DNA of 64,000 nt from Aphrocallistes beatrix. Its lineage: Eukaryota; Porifera; Hexactinellida; Sceptrulophora; Aphrocallistidae. Positions 11,167-20,946 of this stretch are shown here, in pieces (positions within the stretch are counted from its first letter, which is position 1; every line of letters starts with the position of its first letter). Below the pieces are notes generated by a model. That model had not been told where the DNA came from. It searched no databases and saw only the letters and a program-made list of their open reading frames with translations. Where the stretch lies: positions 372,001-436,000 of the forward strand of contig OY725500.1 of assembly GCA_963281255.1 (NCBI GenBank). The letters are read 5' to 3'. The position numbers and the translations under genes are program-made.

Positions 11167-12143
11167 ATTATGTAATCTACAAATGTATACTTGTATGATA
11201 AAACAATACAGCATGTTTGGCATTTGTAACTGTGTCAGTAGCGAAAGATCATAGAACATTAAACAGAGATGAATAATCTGATTCAATCACAGAACAATGC
11301 TTAATTTAATCTAGTATTAACTGATAAAAGTTAATCATGATATTTATCTAGGGTTTTTCTTTCAAAAACCAGAGATTTAGCAGGAAATTAAAATAAACTT
11401 TCTGAAGTGCTGGTCAGTATAATAGGTATTTAAATACCGAGGAAAATTTTAATACCCTATTCCCTTTTCCAATCTTTCTGGATTAAGAAAAAAAGATTGA
11501 AACAAATATCCTAAGAGAAATGTGCACACATGAGGCTTTCTTAGCTGAGTCATTTTCCATATCTCAAATGTTATATTTTAAGCAAAATTTCAAATAAACG
11601 CGTATTTCTCTGTGCGTTATACATACATATCTGTACTTTTAATGAAAAGTAAAGACAAATTATTATGATATTTTCGAGGCACCAAAATGACTTCAAAAGA
11701 GCAAGGTTAGAAACTAAGTTTTACGTCATTAGGTTACCATTCCGTCCAATACATAGATTCATACGTGCAACCAGCGTGACGTAGTGCCGTATTAACCAAA
11801 TCAAATTTTAGTTCGATTTCTCTATCTCCTATATTTATACAGCTTTAATAGACGACGAATAAATATTTTATATTCAATGCATTTTATCCTGACTGTTTGA
11901 TATGATACTTTACATTCCATTGTGGCAAGGTGGTTGACTTGTGGCTCAATGTGCTACCTATTCCTAGTATTTAATTATTTGGATAATTATATAGTTAACA
12001 TTTTCAAATAAACTCTATTTGTATTGCATTGTCAAATTACAAATTTAGTGAAATTTTCTCGTCGAATGAATAAATATATTTATAACATATTTAACAACTG
12101 TAAAGAATAAATATTATAAAATGTTAACTTTATGATAACTCAC
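11167..12143 (-). other. NLR 5' flank / presumed leader intron
   Basis: No gene is seen. The part next to the NLR start has a weak pyrimidine-poor acceptor candidate (ACATTTGTAG). Positions about 11896-12060 repeat a block found between the cassettes upstream (around 12712-12800, 13612-13700 and 15300-15380), so the duplicated array extends to here. Confidence 0.5.
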
Positions 12144-12262
12144 ATGAAATAATATTCTGGAACAGATCAGTGCTGTTGTAGTATACAAAGTCTATTATTG
12201 AGTTGAAAGTAGTGAGATGTGAATCTGCATTGAAATCAATTCATAACACAACCACTTATATA
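12144..12262 (-). promoter_or_regulatory. Cassette A: TATA box, short exon, 5' splice donor
   Basis: Read on the minus strand, a TATATAAG box (12255-12262) is followed about 30 bases later by a likely start region near 12230. A conserved block of about 85 bases then ends at a consensus donor (CAT|GTGAGT, exon edge 12144). Six copies of this block point toward the NLR. In copies A, D and F the TATA-to-donor distance is the same, 118 bases. I read it as promoter plus noncoding first exon. One frame is open through most copies, so an N-terminal coding extension is not excluded, although two copies have a one-base deletion that breaks the frame. Confidence 0.55.
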
Positions 12263-12589
12263 CTCAGCCACAATTCTACTCTGCCTATATTCTTATATAA
12301 TAAAACTCAATGGTTTTGTTTGTTTGTGCAAAGATGATTGAGGAACTGGGCGAGTCTCAGACACTCAGTGTCCGCAAACCGCACAACGCAAGCAAACGAA
12401 ACGCGATTGTAAACCATTACATTTTCTTAACTGTGTAGAAGGAATTCTAAGAATAGCGCTGCAGCACAAACAAACACTTGACAGATCTTAATCATTTTCA
12501 TGATTTCTCAATGACAATAGAAAGTATTGAGTTCAGTTCACACTGGTACAACTCAAATATCTGTTCAAATAAATTTGTGTATCTTAAGT

Positions 12590-13316
12590 AAACCTCTGAG
12601 ATGAGTCATTATTTTGAGAAACTTAGTTGTGTATTTCCGAGGAAATATTGCATTGAGTTTCAAATTAATTATTATTGACCAATCGTATTCCATCTCAATG
12701 CTTTTCCATGAACAGGTTGTTAATAAAATACTTTACATTCCATTGCAACAAAGTGGTTGAATTGTGGTTCAATGTGCCACCTAATCCTAGTATTTAATTA
12801 TCCAATTACACGCAGCACATTTAATTTGTTTGAAACATGAATCTAATATGCTAAAATTGAATTCCAAGTGCTATATTCGTTTCCAGGACAGATGATATAT
12901 CACATTCACACATTCTTCAGTGACAGAGTGGTGTATTGCTAAGACAGGTTATCGTCAAGATACGCTGGTAGACTCATAGATACGGTGTCTTAGTGCTAGC
13001 GATCCCTCAATCTTGTCCATCAGACATCTAACCTTAGGTCCAGATGTCTCATGGACTTGTGGACAAGAAACAATGGACTCACTTTAGTAAACAAACGAAT
13101 TTCGCTTGTAAACAAATAACCATGCATCAGTGCGAATTAATATTAATTAAAGTAATCATTCTAGGATAATTATAGAAATTCATACTTTCAAATAACCTCA
13201 GTTTGTATTTGCTTTATCAAATTACAAATGAAGATAAATTTCCCGTCCGTCGAATAACTAAATCTATTTATATATTTAAAACTGTAAAGAAGTTAAATTA
13301 AAAATAATAACTCACA
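12590..13316. repeat. Long direct repeat, paired with 15180-15928
   Basis: Hundreds of bases here are near-identical to about 15180-15928, including words such as gacagagtggtgt and agcgatccctcaatcttgtc. The pair shows that the array grew by duplication of units larger than the cassette. Each unit carries a TTTCCGAGGAAA-type palindrome (12634-12645; 15221-15232). Confidence 0.75.
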
Positions 13317-13432
13317 TGAAATTAGTATTCTGGAACAGATCAGTGCTGTTGTAGTATACAAAGTCTATTATTGAGTTGAAGTAGTGAGATGTGAATCTAC
13401 ATTGAATCAATTCATAACACAACCACTTATGT
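13317..13432 (-). promoter_or_regulatory. Cassette B: exon and donor kept, TATA lost
   Basis: The block and the GTGAGT donor (edge 13317) are conserved. The TATA position reads CATAAG, and there is a one-base deletion inside the exon-like block. It is probably a weakened or dead copy. Confidence 0.5.
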
Positions 13433-14000
13433 TCAGTTCACACTCATAAAACCCAAATTATTTGCTCAAATAAATCTTTTTAAGCGAAAACCTCAGATGA
13501 AGCATTATTATGAGAAACAATTAGTCCTGTATTTCCAAGGAAATATCGCATTGAGTTTATTTCAAATTAATTACTATTAACCAATCATATTCCATCCCAA
13601 TGCTTTTCCAAGAACAGGTTGTTAATAGAATACTTTACATTCCATTACAACAAAGTGGTTGAATTGTGGTTCAATGTGCCACCTAATCCTAGTATTTGAT
13701 TATCCAATTGCACACATCAACATTTACTTTCCTTGAAACATGGACTTGTGGACAAGAAATAATGGACTCCTTTGGTAAACAAACGAATTTTGCTTGTAAA
13801 CACGTAAATATGTATCAGTACGAATTCTCATAAATGAAAATCATTCTTGGAGAATTTTATGGTTCACATTTTCAAATAAACTTCGTTTTAAATCCACAAA
13901 TTACAAATTTGAGATAATCTTCGCGTGGAATTTGTAAGTAAATTTAGATATTTAACAAACTGTAAATGAAAAAAATGAAATGTTAACATTGATAACTCAC

Positions 14001-14098
14001 ATGAAATAATATTCTGGAACAGATCAGTGCTGTTGTAGTATACAAAGTCTATTATTGAGTTGAAGTAGTGAGATGTGAATCTGCATTGGAATTCATAA
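14001..14098 (-). promoter_or_regulatory. Cassette C: donor kept, upstream part truncated
   Basis: The exon-like block and donor (edge 14001) are intact apart from the same one-base deletion as copy B. Similarity stops shortly upstream, before the TATA position. A TTTCCGAGGGAA variant is at 14162-14173. Confidence 0.5.
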
Positions 14099-14226
14099 TT
14101 AAAACGATTAAACGCAAACCTCAGAGATGAGGCATAATTATCAGAAACAATTTGTCCCATATTTCCGAGGGAATATTGCATTGAATTCTTACAATTGTCA
14201 CATTTCTATGGTTTAGTTGTGTAGCA

Positions 14227-14565
14227 CTGAGTTGCACGTGGGCCGAAATTTGCAACCACGGCCCACAAGAAGCCCGCACAAATATTTTGGCCCACGTTGT
14301 AAGTAACTAACTATAGAGAGACACTTAGGGAATCCTTTTATGGGAGTGAGTTTCTGCAAACACAAATAAGTGAAAACTAACACAGTTCCATTGACGTAAG
14401 TATTCCTCAATTGGTACCTCGTGACAATTAAAAACATCGTCTCGGTTATCATCGCGGGGAGTCCTGCCAAGATTTCCGCCCGTGGAGCCCACAAACTATT
14501 ATATTCGGCCCGCACAACCCGCGGGCCGATGAGAAAAGTCGGCCCGCAGCCCGCGTGCAACTATA
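14227..14565. mobile_element. hAT-like element between cassettes C and D
   Basis: Inverted ends contain GAGTTGCACGTGGGCC and GCCCGCGTGCAACTA. The 8-mer gtgtagca is present exactly on both sides (14219-14226, 14566-14573). The GC-rich arms contrast with the AT-rich surroundings. No coding capacity is seen. Confidence 0.8.
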
Positions 14566-14841
14566 GTGTAGCATTAACATTAAAGTTCTGAGGAAGTAGC
14601 TGTAATGCGATTAGGTCATGACCTGTCCGACCGAAGTTTTGGGTTAAATTTTTATAATAATATATTATATATTATAAATATTTCAACGATGAGTGTGGGT
14701 TCGATTAATTTTTGAATTTCTATAACAAGAACAAAAAGGCTAACTTCGTTTCCAATTTGTATCTAAATTTAGAACTTCGAATTATGGCATTTGCGTTAAA
14801 AATAGCGACAAATTATTAAATAATAAAACTACATAACTCAC

Positions 14842-14960
14842 ATGAAATAATATTCTGGAACAGATCAGTGCTGTTGTAGTATACAAAGTCTATTATTGAG
14901 TTGAAAGTAGTGAGGTGTGAATCTGCATTGGAATCAATTCATAACACAACCACTTATATA
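14842..14960 (-). promoter_or_regulatory. Cassette D: TATA box, exon, donor intact
   Basis: TATATAAG is at 14953-14960 and the donor edge at 14842. The spacing is identical to cassettes A and F. The block differs from A by very few substitutions. Confidence 0.55.
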
Positions 14961-15928
14961 CTCAGCCACAATTCGACTCTGCATATACAACTAATAAACT
15001 GTTTAATTTCTTAACATGTGTAGAAGGAATTCTAAAAATAGAACTGCAGCACAAGCAAGCGCTTGATTGATGTTAATCATTTTCAAGATTCTTCAGTGTC
15101 AACAAAAAGTATTGGTGTTCAGTTCACAATGGTACAACCCTAATCTTCTGTACAAATTAAATTTGTTAACAGCGTAAACCTCTGAGATGAAGCATTATTA
15201 TGAAAAACATGTGTCCTGTTTTTCCGAGGAAATATTGCATTGAGTTTATTTCAAATTAATTATTATTGACCAATCTTATTCCATCTCAATGCTTTTTCCA
15301 TGAACAGGTTGTTAATAAAATACTTTACATTCCATTGCAACAAAGTGGTTGAATTGTGGTTTAATGTGCCACCTAATCCTAGTATTTGATTATCCAATTG
15401 CACACATCAACATTCACTTCCCTGAAACATGAATCTAATTAACTAAATTAAATTCCAAATGCAAAATTCGTTTCCAGGAAAGATGATATGTCACATTCAC
15501 ACATTCTTCAGTGACAGAGTGGTGTGTTGCTAAGACAGGTTATCGTCAAGATACGCTGGTAGACTCATAGATACGGTGTCTTAGTGCTAGCGATCCCTCA
15601 ATCTTGTCCATCAGACATCTAACCTTAGGTCCAGATGTCTCCTGGACTTGTGTACAAGAAACAATGGACTCACTTTAGTAAACAAACGAATTTCGCTTGT
15701 AAACAAATAACCATGGATCAGTGCGAATTCATATTAATTAAAGTAATCATTCTAGGATAATTATAGAAATTCATACTTTCAAATAACCTCAGTTTGTATT
15801 TGCATTATCAAATTTCAAATGAAGATAATTTTCCCATCCGTCGAATAACTAAATTTACAAGCATTTATACATTTAATTAAAATTATAAAGAAGTAAAATG
15901 AAAAAATGTTAACATTATCATAACTCAC

Positions 15929-16045
15929 ATGAAATAATATTCTGGAACAGATCAGTGCTGTTGTAGTATACAAAGTCTATTATTGAGTTGAAAGTAGTGA
16001 GATGTGAATCTAATTGGAATCAATTTATAACACAACCACTTAGTA
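15929..16045 (-). promoter_or_regulatory. Cassette E: interrupted at the TATA box by a transposon
   Basis: The exon-like block and donor (edge 15929) are conserved. The sequence is cut at the TATA position by the hAT MITE at 16046-16209; similarity to the other copies resumes only weakly beyond it. Confidence 0.55.
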
Positions 16046-16209
16046 CAGCGGTTTTCAACCTTTTTTGACTGTGGACCCCCTATAAAAACTTTCCTATATT
16101 CTGTGGACCCCCTCCAATTAACCGTAACACAAAATTTCGATCCAGTGGACCCCTTGATATCTTCTGTGGACCACTAAGGGGTCCATGGACTCCAGGTTGG
16201 GAACCACTG
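16046..16209. mobile_element. hAT-like MITE in cassette E
   Basis: The ends are CAGCGGTTTTCAACC and GGTTGGGAACCACTG. Flanking 8-mers acttagta and acttagca match at 7 of 8. It belongs to the same family as 1210-1352 and 41890-42033. Confidence 0.85.
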
Positions 16210-16289
16210 ACTTAGCATATACTCTAACACTATATTTTGGCACGTTTTGACTACAATTTAATGGAATAGACATTGACCTTCAACAGTTT

Positions 16290-16918
16290 TGTAGTGAATT
16301 GATTGAAGAAAATGCCAGGAATAGAAAGCTGATTTTCGGCATGTGGGAGTCTTTTGGCTTAACTCTACAAAGTTCTGAGCTTAGACGAAAACGTCGACTT
16401 ATTATGAAATTATGACGTCATTGTCACCTTTTTATAATTAGAAATTTCAGGTTTTTCATTATAACTCAGTCAATTAGGTGCTAATAGAAGGCTGAAATTT
16501 TAATAGAATGTGTATATTAATATATCTCACATATGATACAACTATCATCAAAAAGTGATAACTCATCTCTCTGTTATGACTTCATCATTACATTAAAGAT
16601 TTAAAAATTGACAATTTGGTGATTTTTCGAGCGATATCGATTATAACAGTAGGACCAGTGGCGTGGCCAGGTGGAAAAATTTGGGGGGCCTCAAGATCAA
16701 GACGCCACATATTTCCAATTTGAAAAGGTGTAGTAGGTTAAATTAGTAAATTGTAAAAATTTTGGGGGGGCCTAGGCCCCCCCAGGCCCCCCCATAGCCA
16801 CGCCACTGAGTAGGACAGACGTATTTAGAGATGTTTTCTATCTTATAATTAATCAATGTGGGCTCAGGCCTCCAAAGGGCGCCTCCGGCGGACTCAAAGT
16901 GAAGCGCGCTTGTGTAGT
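16290..16918. repeat. Reverse copy of the TGACGTCA-bearing dispersed repeat
   Basis: This is the opposite-strand relative of 3018-4029 and 58190-58577. It is interrupted by a hAT-like MITE at 16656-16808. One TGACGTCA remains (16413-16420); the second site is mutated to TGACTTCA. Confidence 0.7.
16656..16808. mobile_element. hAT-like MITE with perfect target duplication
   Basis: Inverted ends CAGTGGCGTGGCCA and AGCCACGCCACTG are flanked on both sides by agtaggac (16648-16655, 16809-16816). It is inserted into the older dispersed repeat. The interior has G and C homopolymer runs. Confidence 0.88.
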
Positions 16919-16979
16919 ATATAAAGTAATACTAATTCACATTAATTATTCTATGACAATCCACTATATTCAAATAAAC

Positions 16980-17151
16980 GGTATGGTGGAAATAGTTCGA
17001 ACCAAAACCGGAAATAGTTCGACTTTCCAAAAAAGGAAATAGTTCGAATAAAAAACACCATTAATCGTAATGATAAAAAGTCGAACTATTTCCTAAATCC
17101 GCAATTCGAACTATTTCCTTTTTTGAAAAGTCGAACCATTTCCGCATTACC
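16980..17151. mobile_element. Palindromic element with 9-bp target duplication (MULE-like?)
   Basis: Terminal repeats begin GGTATGGTGGAAATAG on the left and, inverted, GGTAATGCGGAAATGG on the right. The 9-mer caaataaac flanks both ends (16971-16979, 17152-17160). Inside, the word GGAAATAGTTCGA is repeated three times in one arm and, with small changes, three times inverted in the other. A 9-bp duplication is typical of Mutator-like elements. Confidence 0.7.
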
Positions 17152-17316
17152 CAAATAAACACGGCTACAAGTATTATTGTATTAGAGATATTGAAAGGAT
17201 GAGATTAAATTGGCTAAATTAGTTATCAATTTGTATTTAAATTTGGAACAACGAATTATGGTATTTGCATTAAAAATAGCGACAAATTTATCAAATAATA
17301 AAACTACATAACTCAC

Positions 17317-17435
17317 ATGAAATAATATTCTGGAACAGATCAGTGCTGTCGTAGTATACAAAGTCTATTATTGAGTTGAAAGTAGTGAGATGTGAATCTG
17401 CATTGGAATCAATTCATAACTCAACCACTTATATA
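17317..17435 (-). promoter_or_regulatory. Cassette F: TATA box, exon, donor intact (outermost copy)
   Basis: TATATAAG is at 17428-17435 and the donor edge at 17317, with the same spacing as A and D. This is the copy farthest from the NLR start, about 6.2 kb away. Confidence 0.55.
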
Positions 17436-18565
17436 CTCAGCCACAATTCTACTCTGCATATAATAAGCTATTGAATTTCTTAACATGTGTAGAAGGAATT
17501 CTAAGAATAGAACTGTATTAACTGCTCGTGAACCAATACTAAGAGTATAAGATTAGGTGACCCATCAAGCCACAAGTCAACCACTGCGTCGCACTAGAAT
17601 GCAAGATGGCTAATGCTACAATGATGCATACATACAAACTTGAGCCGTGTTCCATATGTCTTCCGACATTGTTCCCCTTGTTGTGGTAGTATACGGCGAA
17701 TAATCCCCTCGGATAACAGGTCCTAGGTTTATAAGCCTGGGTGACATGTACATACATGCCCACCGTCCAGTTTTTGGCGGGACTCGCGCTTTTTATCTCT
17801 TCTTATGCGCTATTTTTGAGTGACCCCTTTGTACATGAACTTTCATCATTATGCTCCGCTTTTGGACTCCATTGCGTCCCACCATGTCCCGCGAAATTCA
17901 ATGCTGCGCCCCGCGTTTATCCTGGCTCAAGTTGGCTTGTGAAGGGTGTGACACTAAGTCAGTAGTCTCGGGGACAGTTCACCTGGGAACCTCCAACCCC
18001 AGTCAGAGTCCCAGCAGTCCCTCGGATGAGCTGTCCCTCAGACCTCTGTCCTATGGTAGGTGTCATGGAATTATCTAGGAGCGCGAGACGATCCTTTAGG
18101 CGTATGATTTTAAGCCCGAAAGTGTTCAGGAGCGTGAAAATTTAGGATATTACCCAATTTACCCACATTATAATGTTATTTGTCGATTTAGGCGTAAGAA
18201 AATTGATTGGTTTGAGACTAGGAGCGTATCTCTGGAGTCTGGAGGGCTGTATAATACCCTGGTACCGTAGGTGTCTAGGGCAGGGATGATCCCAGGGGAT
18301 GAGGGGGCATCCTGGACATTTGCCACGAGTTTGATTTTGCGGCTTTCATTCGACCACCAAAGCCAAAATCGTAGTAATGGCCCCAGATTTTTTTCTTTTG
18401 CCCCGCTTATCTCCGGTTTGTAAATTCCTGTGACGTCCCTGGTCTAGGGAGACCTGGCACTTCGACAATTTCGGTGTCAGAACCATCAAACTGTAACTGC
18501 GACACTTTACTAGAAGTTAGAGGAACTAGTTTTATCTAATGAACGACTTAAAATTCAATTTTAGT
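17436..18565. other. Intergenic, dispersed repeats only
   Basis: Sequence at 17762-17950 resembles the inverted repeat near 60900-61000 (shared word TCCCGCGAAATTCAA). Sequence at 18060-18257 is a copy of the GGAGCG-type element also at 481-655 and 62169-62357. The small ORFs here fall in repeats and are not credible genes. Confidence 0.5.
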
Positions 18566-18660
18566 ACAGTACACCCTCACTAATCCGAACACACAAAACA
18601 GAATTCTTCAACTTTTTAGATCATTGGTCAGAGCTGTTCGGATTATTGAGAGTTTACTGT
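18566..18660. mobile_element. Short pogo-like MITE upstream of RPS2
   Basis: The ends are CAGTACACCCTCACTAATCC and GAGAGTTTACTG, flanked by TA. It is an internally deleted relative of 45037-45351. It ends 58 bases before the RPS2 start codon, within the likely promoter or leader. Confidence 0.75.
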
Positions 18661-18718
18661 ACTCTATAGACTCAATATTCTACTTTACTCAGCATTCCTT
18701 TCAGGTTAGTAGGTTGCT

Positions 18719-20089
18719 ATGTCGGATCGTGGTAGAGCCAGGGGTCGCGGGAGAGGAAGGGGCAGAGGACGTGGGAGGGGGAGAGGAAGGGGGCAAGAAG
18801 AGAAGAAGGAATGGATCCCCGTCACGAAATTAGGCCGTCTAGTGAAAGCGGGGAAAATCACTTCTCTGGAAGAGATCTACACCTATTCCCTCCCTATCAA
18901 GGAGCAGGACATCATAGAGAAACTGTGTCCCGGCTTGAAGGACGAGGTGTTGAAAATTATGCCGGTGCAGAAACAGACAAAAGCCGGACAGCGAACCAGA
19001 TTCAAAGCCATAGTGGCGATAGGAGATTACAAGGGACATGTGGGACTAGGTGTGAAAGTGGCGAAAGAAGTGGCAACTGCTATAAAAGGTTGGTTTGTGA
19101 GAGTATTTTTAGACTCAATTTTTCATTGAACGAAATATAAACACCCATTTTAACATGTCGACATAGAAATATTCCCAATGTAGTTCATTCCAATCCCTCA
19201 CTCGCGTAATTTTCCTGAGAGAGTAGCTTCCTTCCCTTGAGAGCCAATCAACTCATCCCTATTTTGGGGGTAGGGGTTGGTTGGAGTTTCAGTTGTTAAA
19301 GTGGACTATTATACCCATCAATAGAATTAAAAAAGTGACGCGAATTAACATAGGAACTAACTTAGGACGAGTTGTTATAGGTATGAGTTGTCTGACATTC
19401 CCTTTCCTCCCTTTAACTCTACTCATGTAACTCAGGAATTCTTGGATTCAGTTAGTTCAGAAACTGACCGCTCGCAGGGTATATCGTTCCGTATAACTGA
19501 GGTGTGAAATGTTATTAAAAGTTTTAATTAATCTATCGAGTTATTTTCTTGTTTATGAGGAATTCATTGAAATACTAAGAATAATTATGAATATATTCAA
19601 CATGATTACGGCTGTTATTCATTGTTACAGCAGTCTTACGTCTCAATCCACTAAATAGGCGCTATCACAGCAGCTAAGCTCTCCATCATTCCTGTGAGGA
19701 AGGGCTACTGGGGGAACAAGATAGCAGAGCCTCACACAGTCCCGTGCAAGCTCACAGGGAAGTGCGGTAGCGTACGAGTGCGGCTCATCCCAGCACCAAG
19801 AGGAACCGGAATCGTGTCAGCCCCTATCCCCAAGAAGCTTCTCCAAATGGCAGGTGTAGAGGATTGCTACACTTCGGCTAGAGGACAAACTGCCACTTTA
19901 GGGAACTTCGCTAAAGCCACATTTGAGGCTATCAGTAAGACCTACTCCTACCTCTCGCCTGACTTATGGAAGGTTGGGGAGTGCGGGGAGCCGCCTTATG
20001 ATCAACACCACGAGTTCTTAGCTAAAGGAGACAAATTGACAATGACGTCATCATCAGTGCCTCGTCCACCAATGAGCAGTCAGCCTTAG
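18719..20089 (+). CDS. RPS2: Ribosomal protein uS5 (RPS2), two coding exons, 266 aa
   Basis: This is a structural protein of the 40S ribosomal subunit. Exon 1 is 18719-19088 and exon 2 is 19659-20089; the joint restores the conserved ATAIKGAI segment in frame (phase 1). The N-terminus is an RG-repeat tail, as in animal RPS2, followed by [12 protein letters not shown], the S5 double-stranded-RNA-binding core ([18 protein letters not shown]) and the C-terminal domain ([30 protein letters not shown]). It is slightly shorter than the human 293-residue protein, mainly at the N-terminus. The donor is the unusual AAAG|GTTGGT. A pyrimidine run just upstream of the ATG (CATTCCTTTC) could be a 5' TOP-like leader or an acceptor. 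The 570-bp intron shows no box C/D snoRNA that I could recognise. Confidence 0.97.
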
Positions 20090-20742
20090 AGTGACGTCAT
20101 CTTGATTTAGGCTATATTTAGAACAGTTCTATTTAGGTGTAGGTTAGTGTATTAGTTGAATTTAGTATTTTCTCTGGAAAAGAGAATCGATAAATATGTC
20201 GTCTTATTCTACTGTTATCTTAGTTCTGTTATCATCGGGTGGTTTAATTAGGCCATGATTGTAGAAGAGAAGGCCTATTATGTGGCGAATATCGAGTTTA
20301 TTTAACACATTTTAAGTTAATAACTTGCTAATACTATTAGAGTTAATATCCTTTGAATATTCAACGTTATGTAACGCTTCCAAGGGGGGTAGGAGGTTGC
20401 AAAGTGTGACAGTCCTTTGTGGTAATACAAGATGTCAAAAAGCGTGAAATAGGGAGTGGGGTGGTCTAAAATCGGAGAATCATGGTCAACCATGGATTAT
20501 TTTTACGTGCATTGAAATTAATAATGTTTATTTTACAGTTTGTTACCGCCACCTAAATATTTTCTCGGTTAAGATAATGTTTTGAAACATTTTCGCTTTC
20601 CATTTATCAAATCTCTCAGTAACCTCGATCAAAATTTGAATATTGATTCTTAAAATAGTATTGACTTTGAGAAATTTATTCCATCAGGAGGAAGTCTTTA
20701 GATATAATATGAAAATTTTCCAAAATTAAATTTTAATTTACG
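20090..20742. other. Intergenic, RPS2 3' flank
   Basis: No gene is seen. A TGACGTCA palindrome sits two bases after the RPS2 stop codon (20092-20099). Confidence 0.5.
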
Positions 20743-20894
20743 GTAGAACTCGGTTAATACGTACTCTTTTCTCTGAACCAAAATCCATCTATAATACATA
20801 TTTCTGTGTAGCACAAACTCGGCTAGTACTTACTTACGGATAGTACGTACTAACTATTCCTTCCCGAAGGGGTACGTCTTATCCGAGTTCTACT
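20743..20894. mobile_element. MITE-like inverted-repeat element upstream of the cadherin
   Basis: The ends GTAGAACTCGGTTAATACGT and, inverted, GTAGAACTCGGATAAGACGT form imperfect terminal repeats. It resembles the pogo-like element at 40996-41138. It ends about 50 bases before the cadherin start codon. Confidence 0.65.
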
Positions 20895-20946
20895 TAGTTT
20901 AACTTAGGTTATTTTCATTTATTTATAGTTTAGCTTGAACCAACAG

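Noticed and set aside
11167..11286. Forty extra codons at the NLR N-terminus
   Set aside because: The extension begins at a non-ATG codon, reads as hydrophobic low-information sequence, and crosses a plausible 3' splice site just before the better ATG at 11166.
13888..14181. 97-residue minus-strand ORF over cassette C
   Set aside because: The frame is not kept across the other cassettes (one-base indel), and it reads through the conserved donor. Better explained by a noncoding exon.
19089..19658. snoRNA in the RPS2 intron
   Set aside because: Vertebrate RPS2 introns host snoRNAs, but I could not find paired C and D boxes or a convincing H/ACA layout here.
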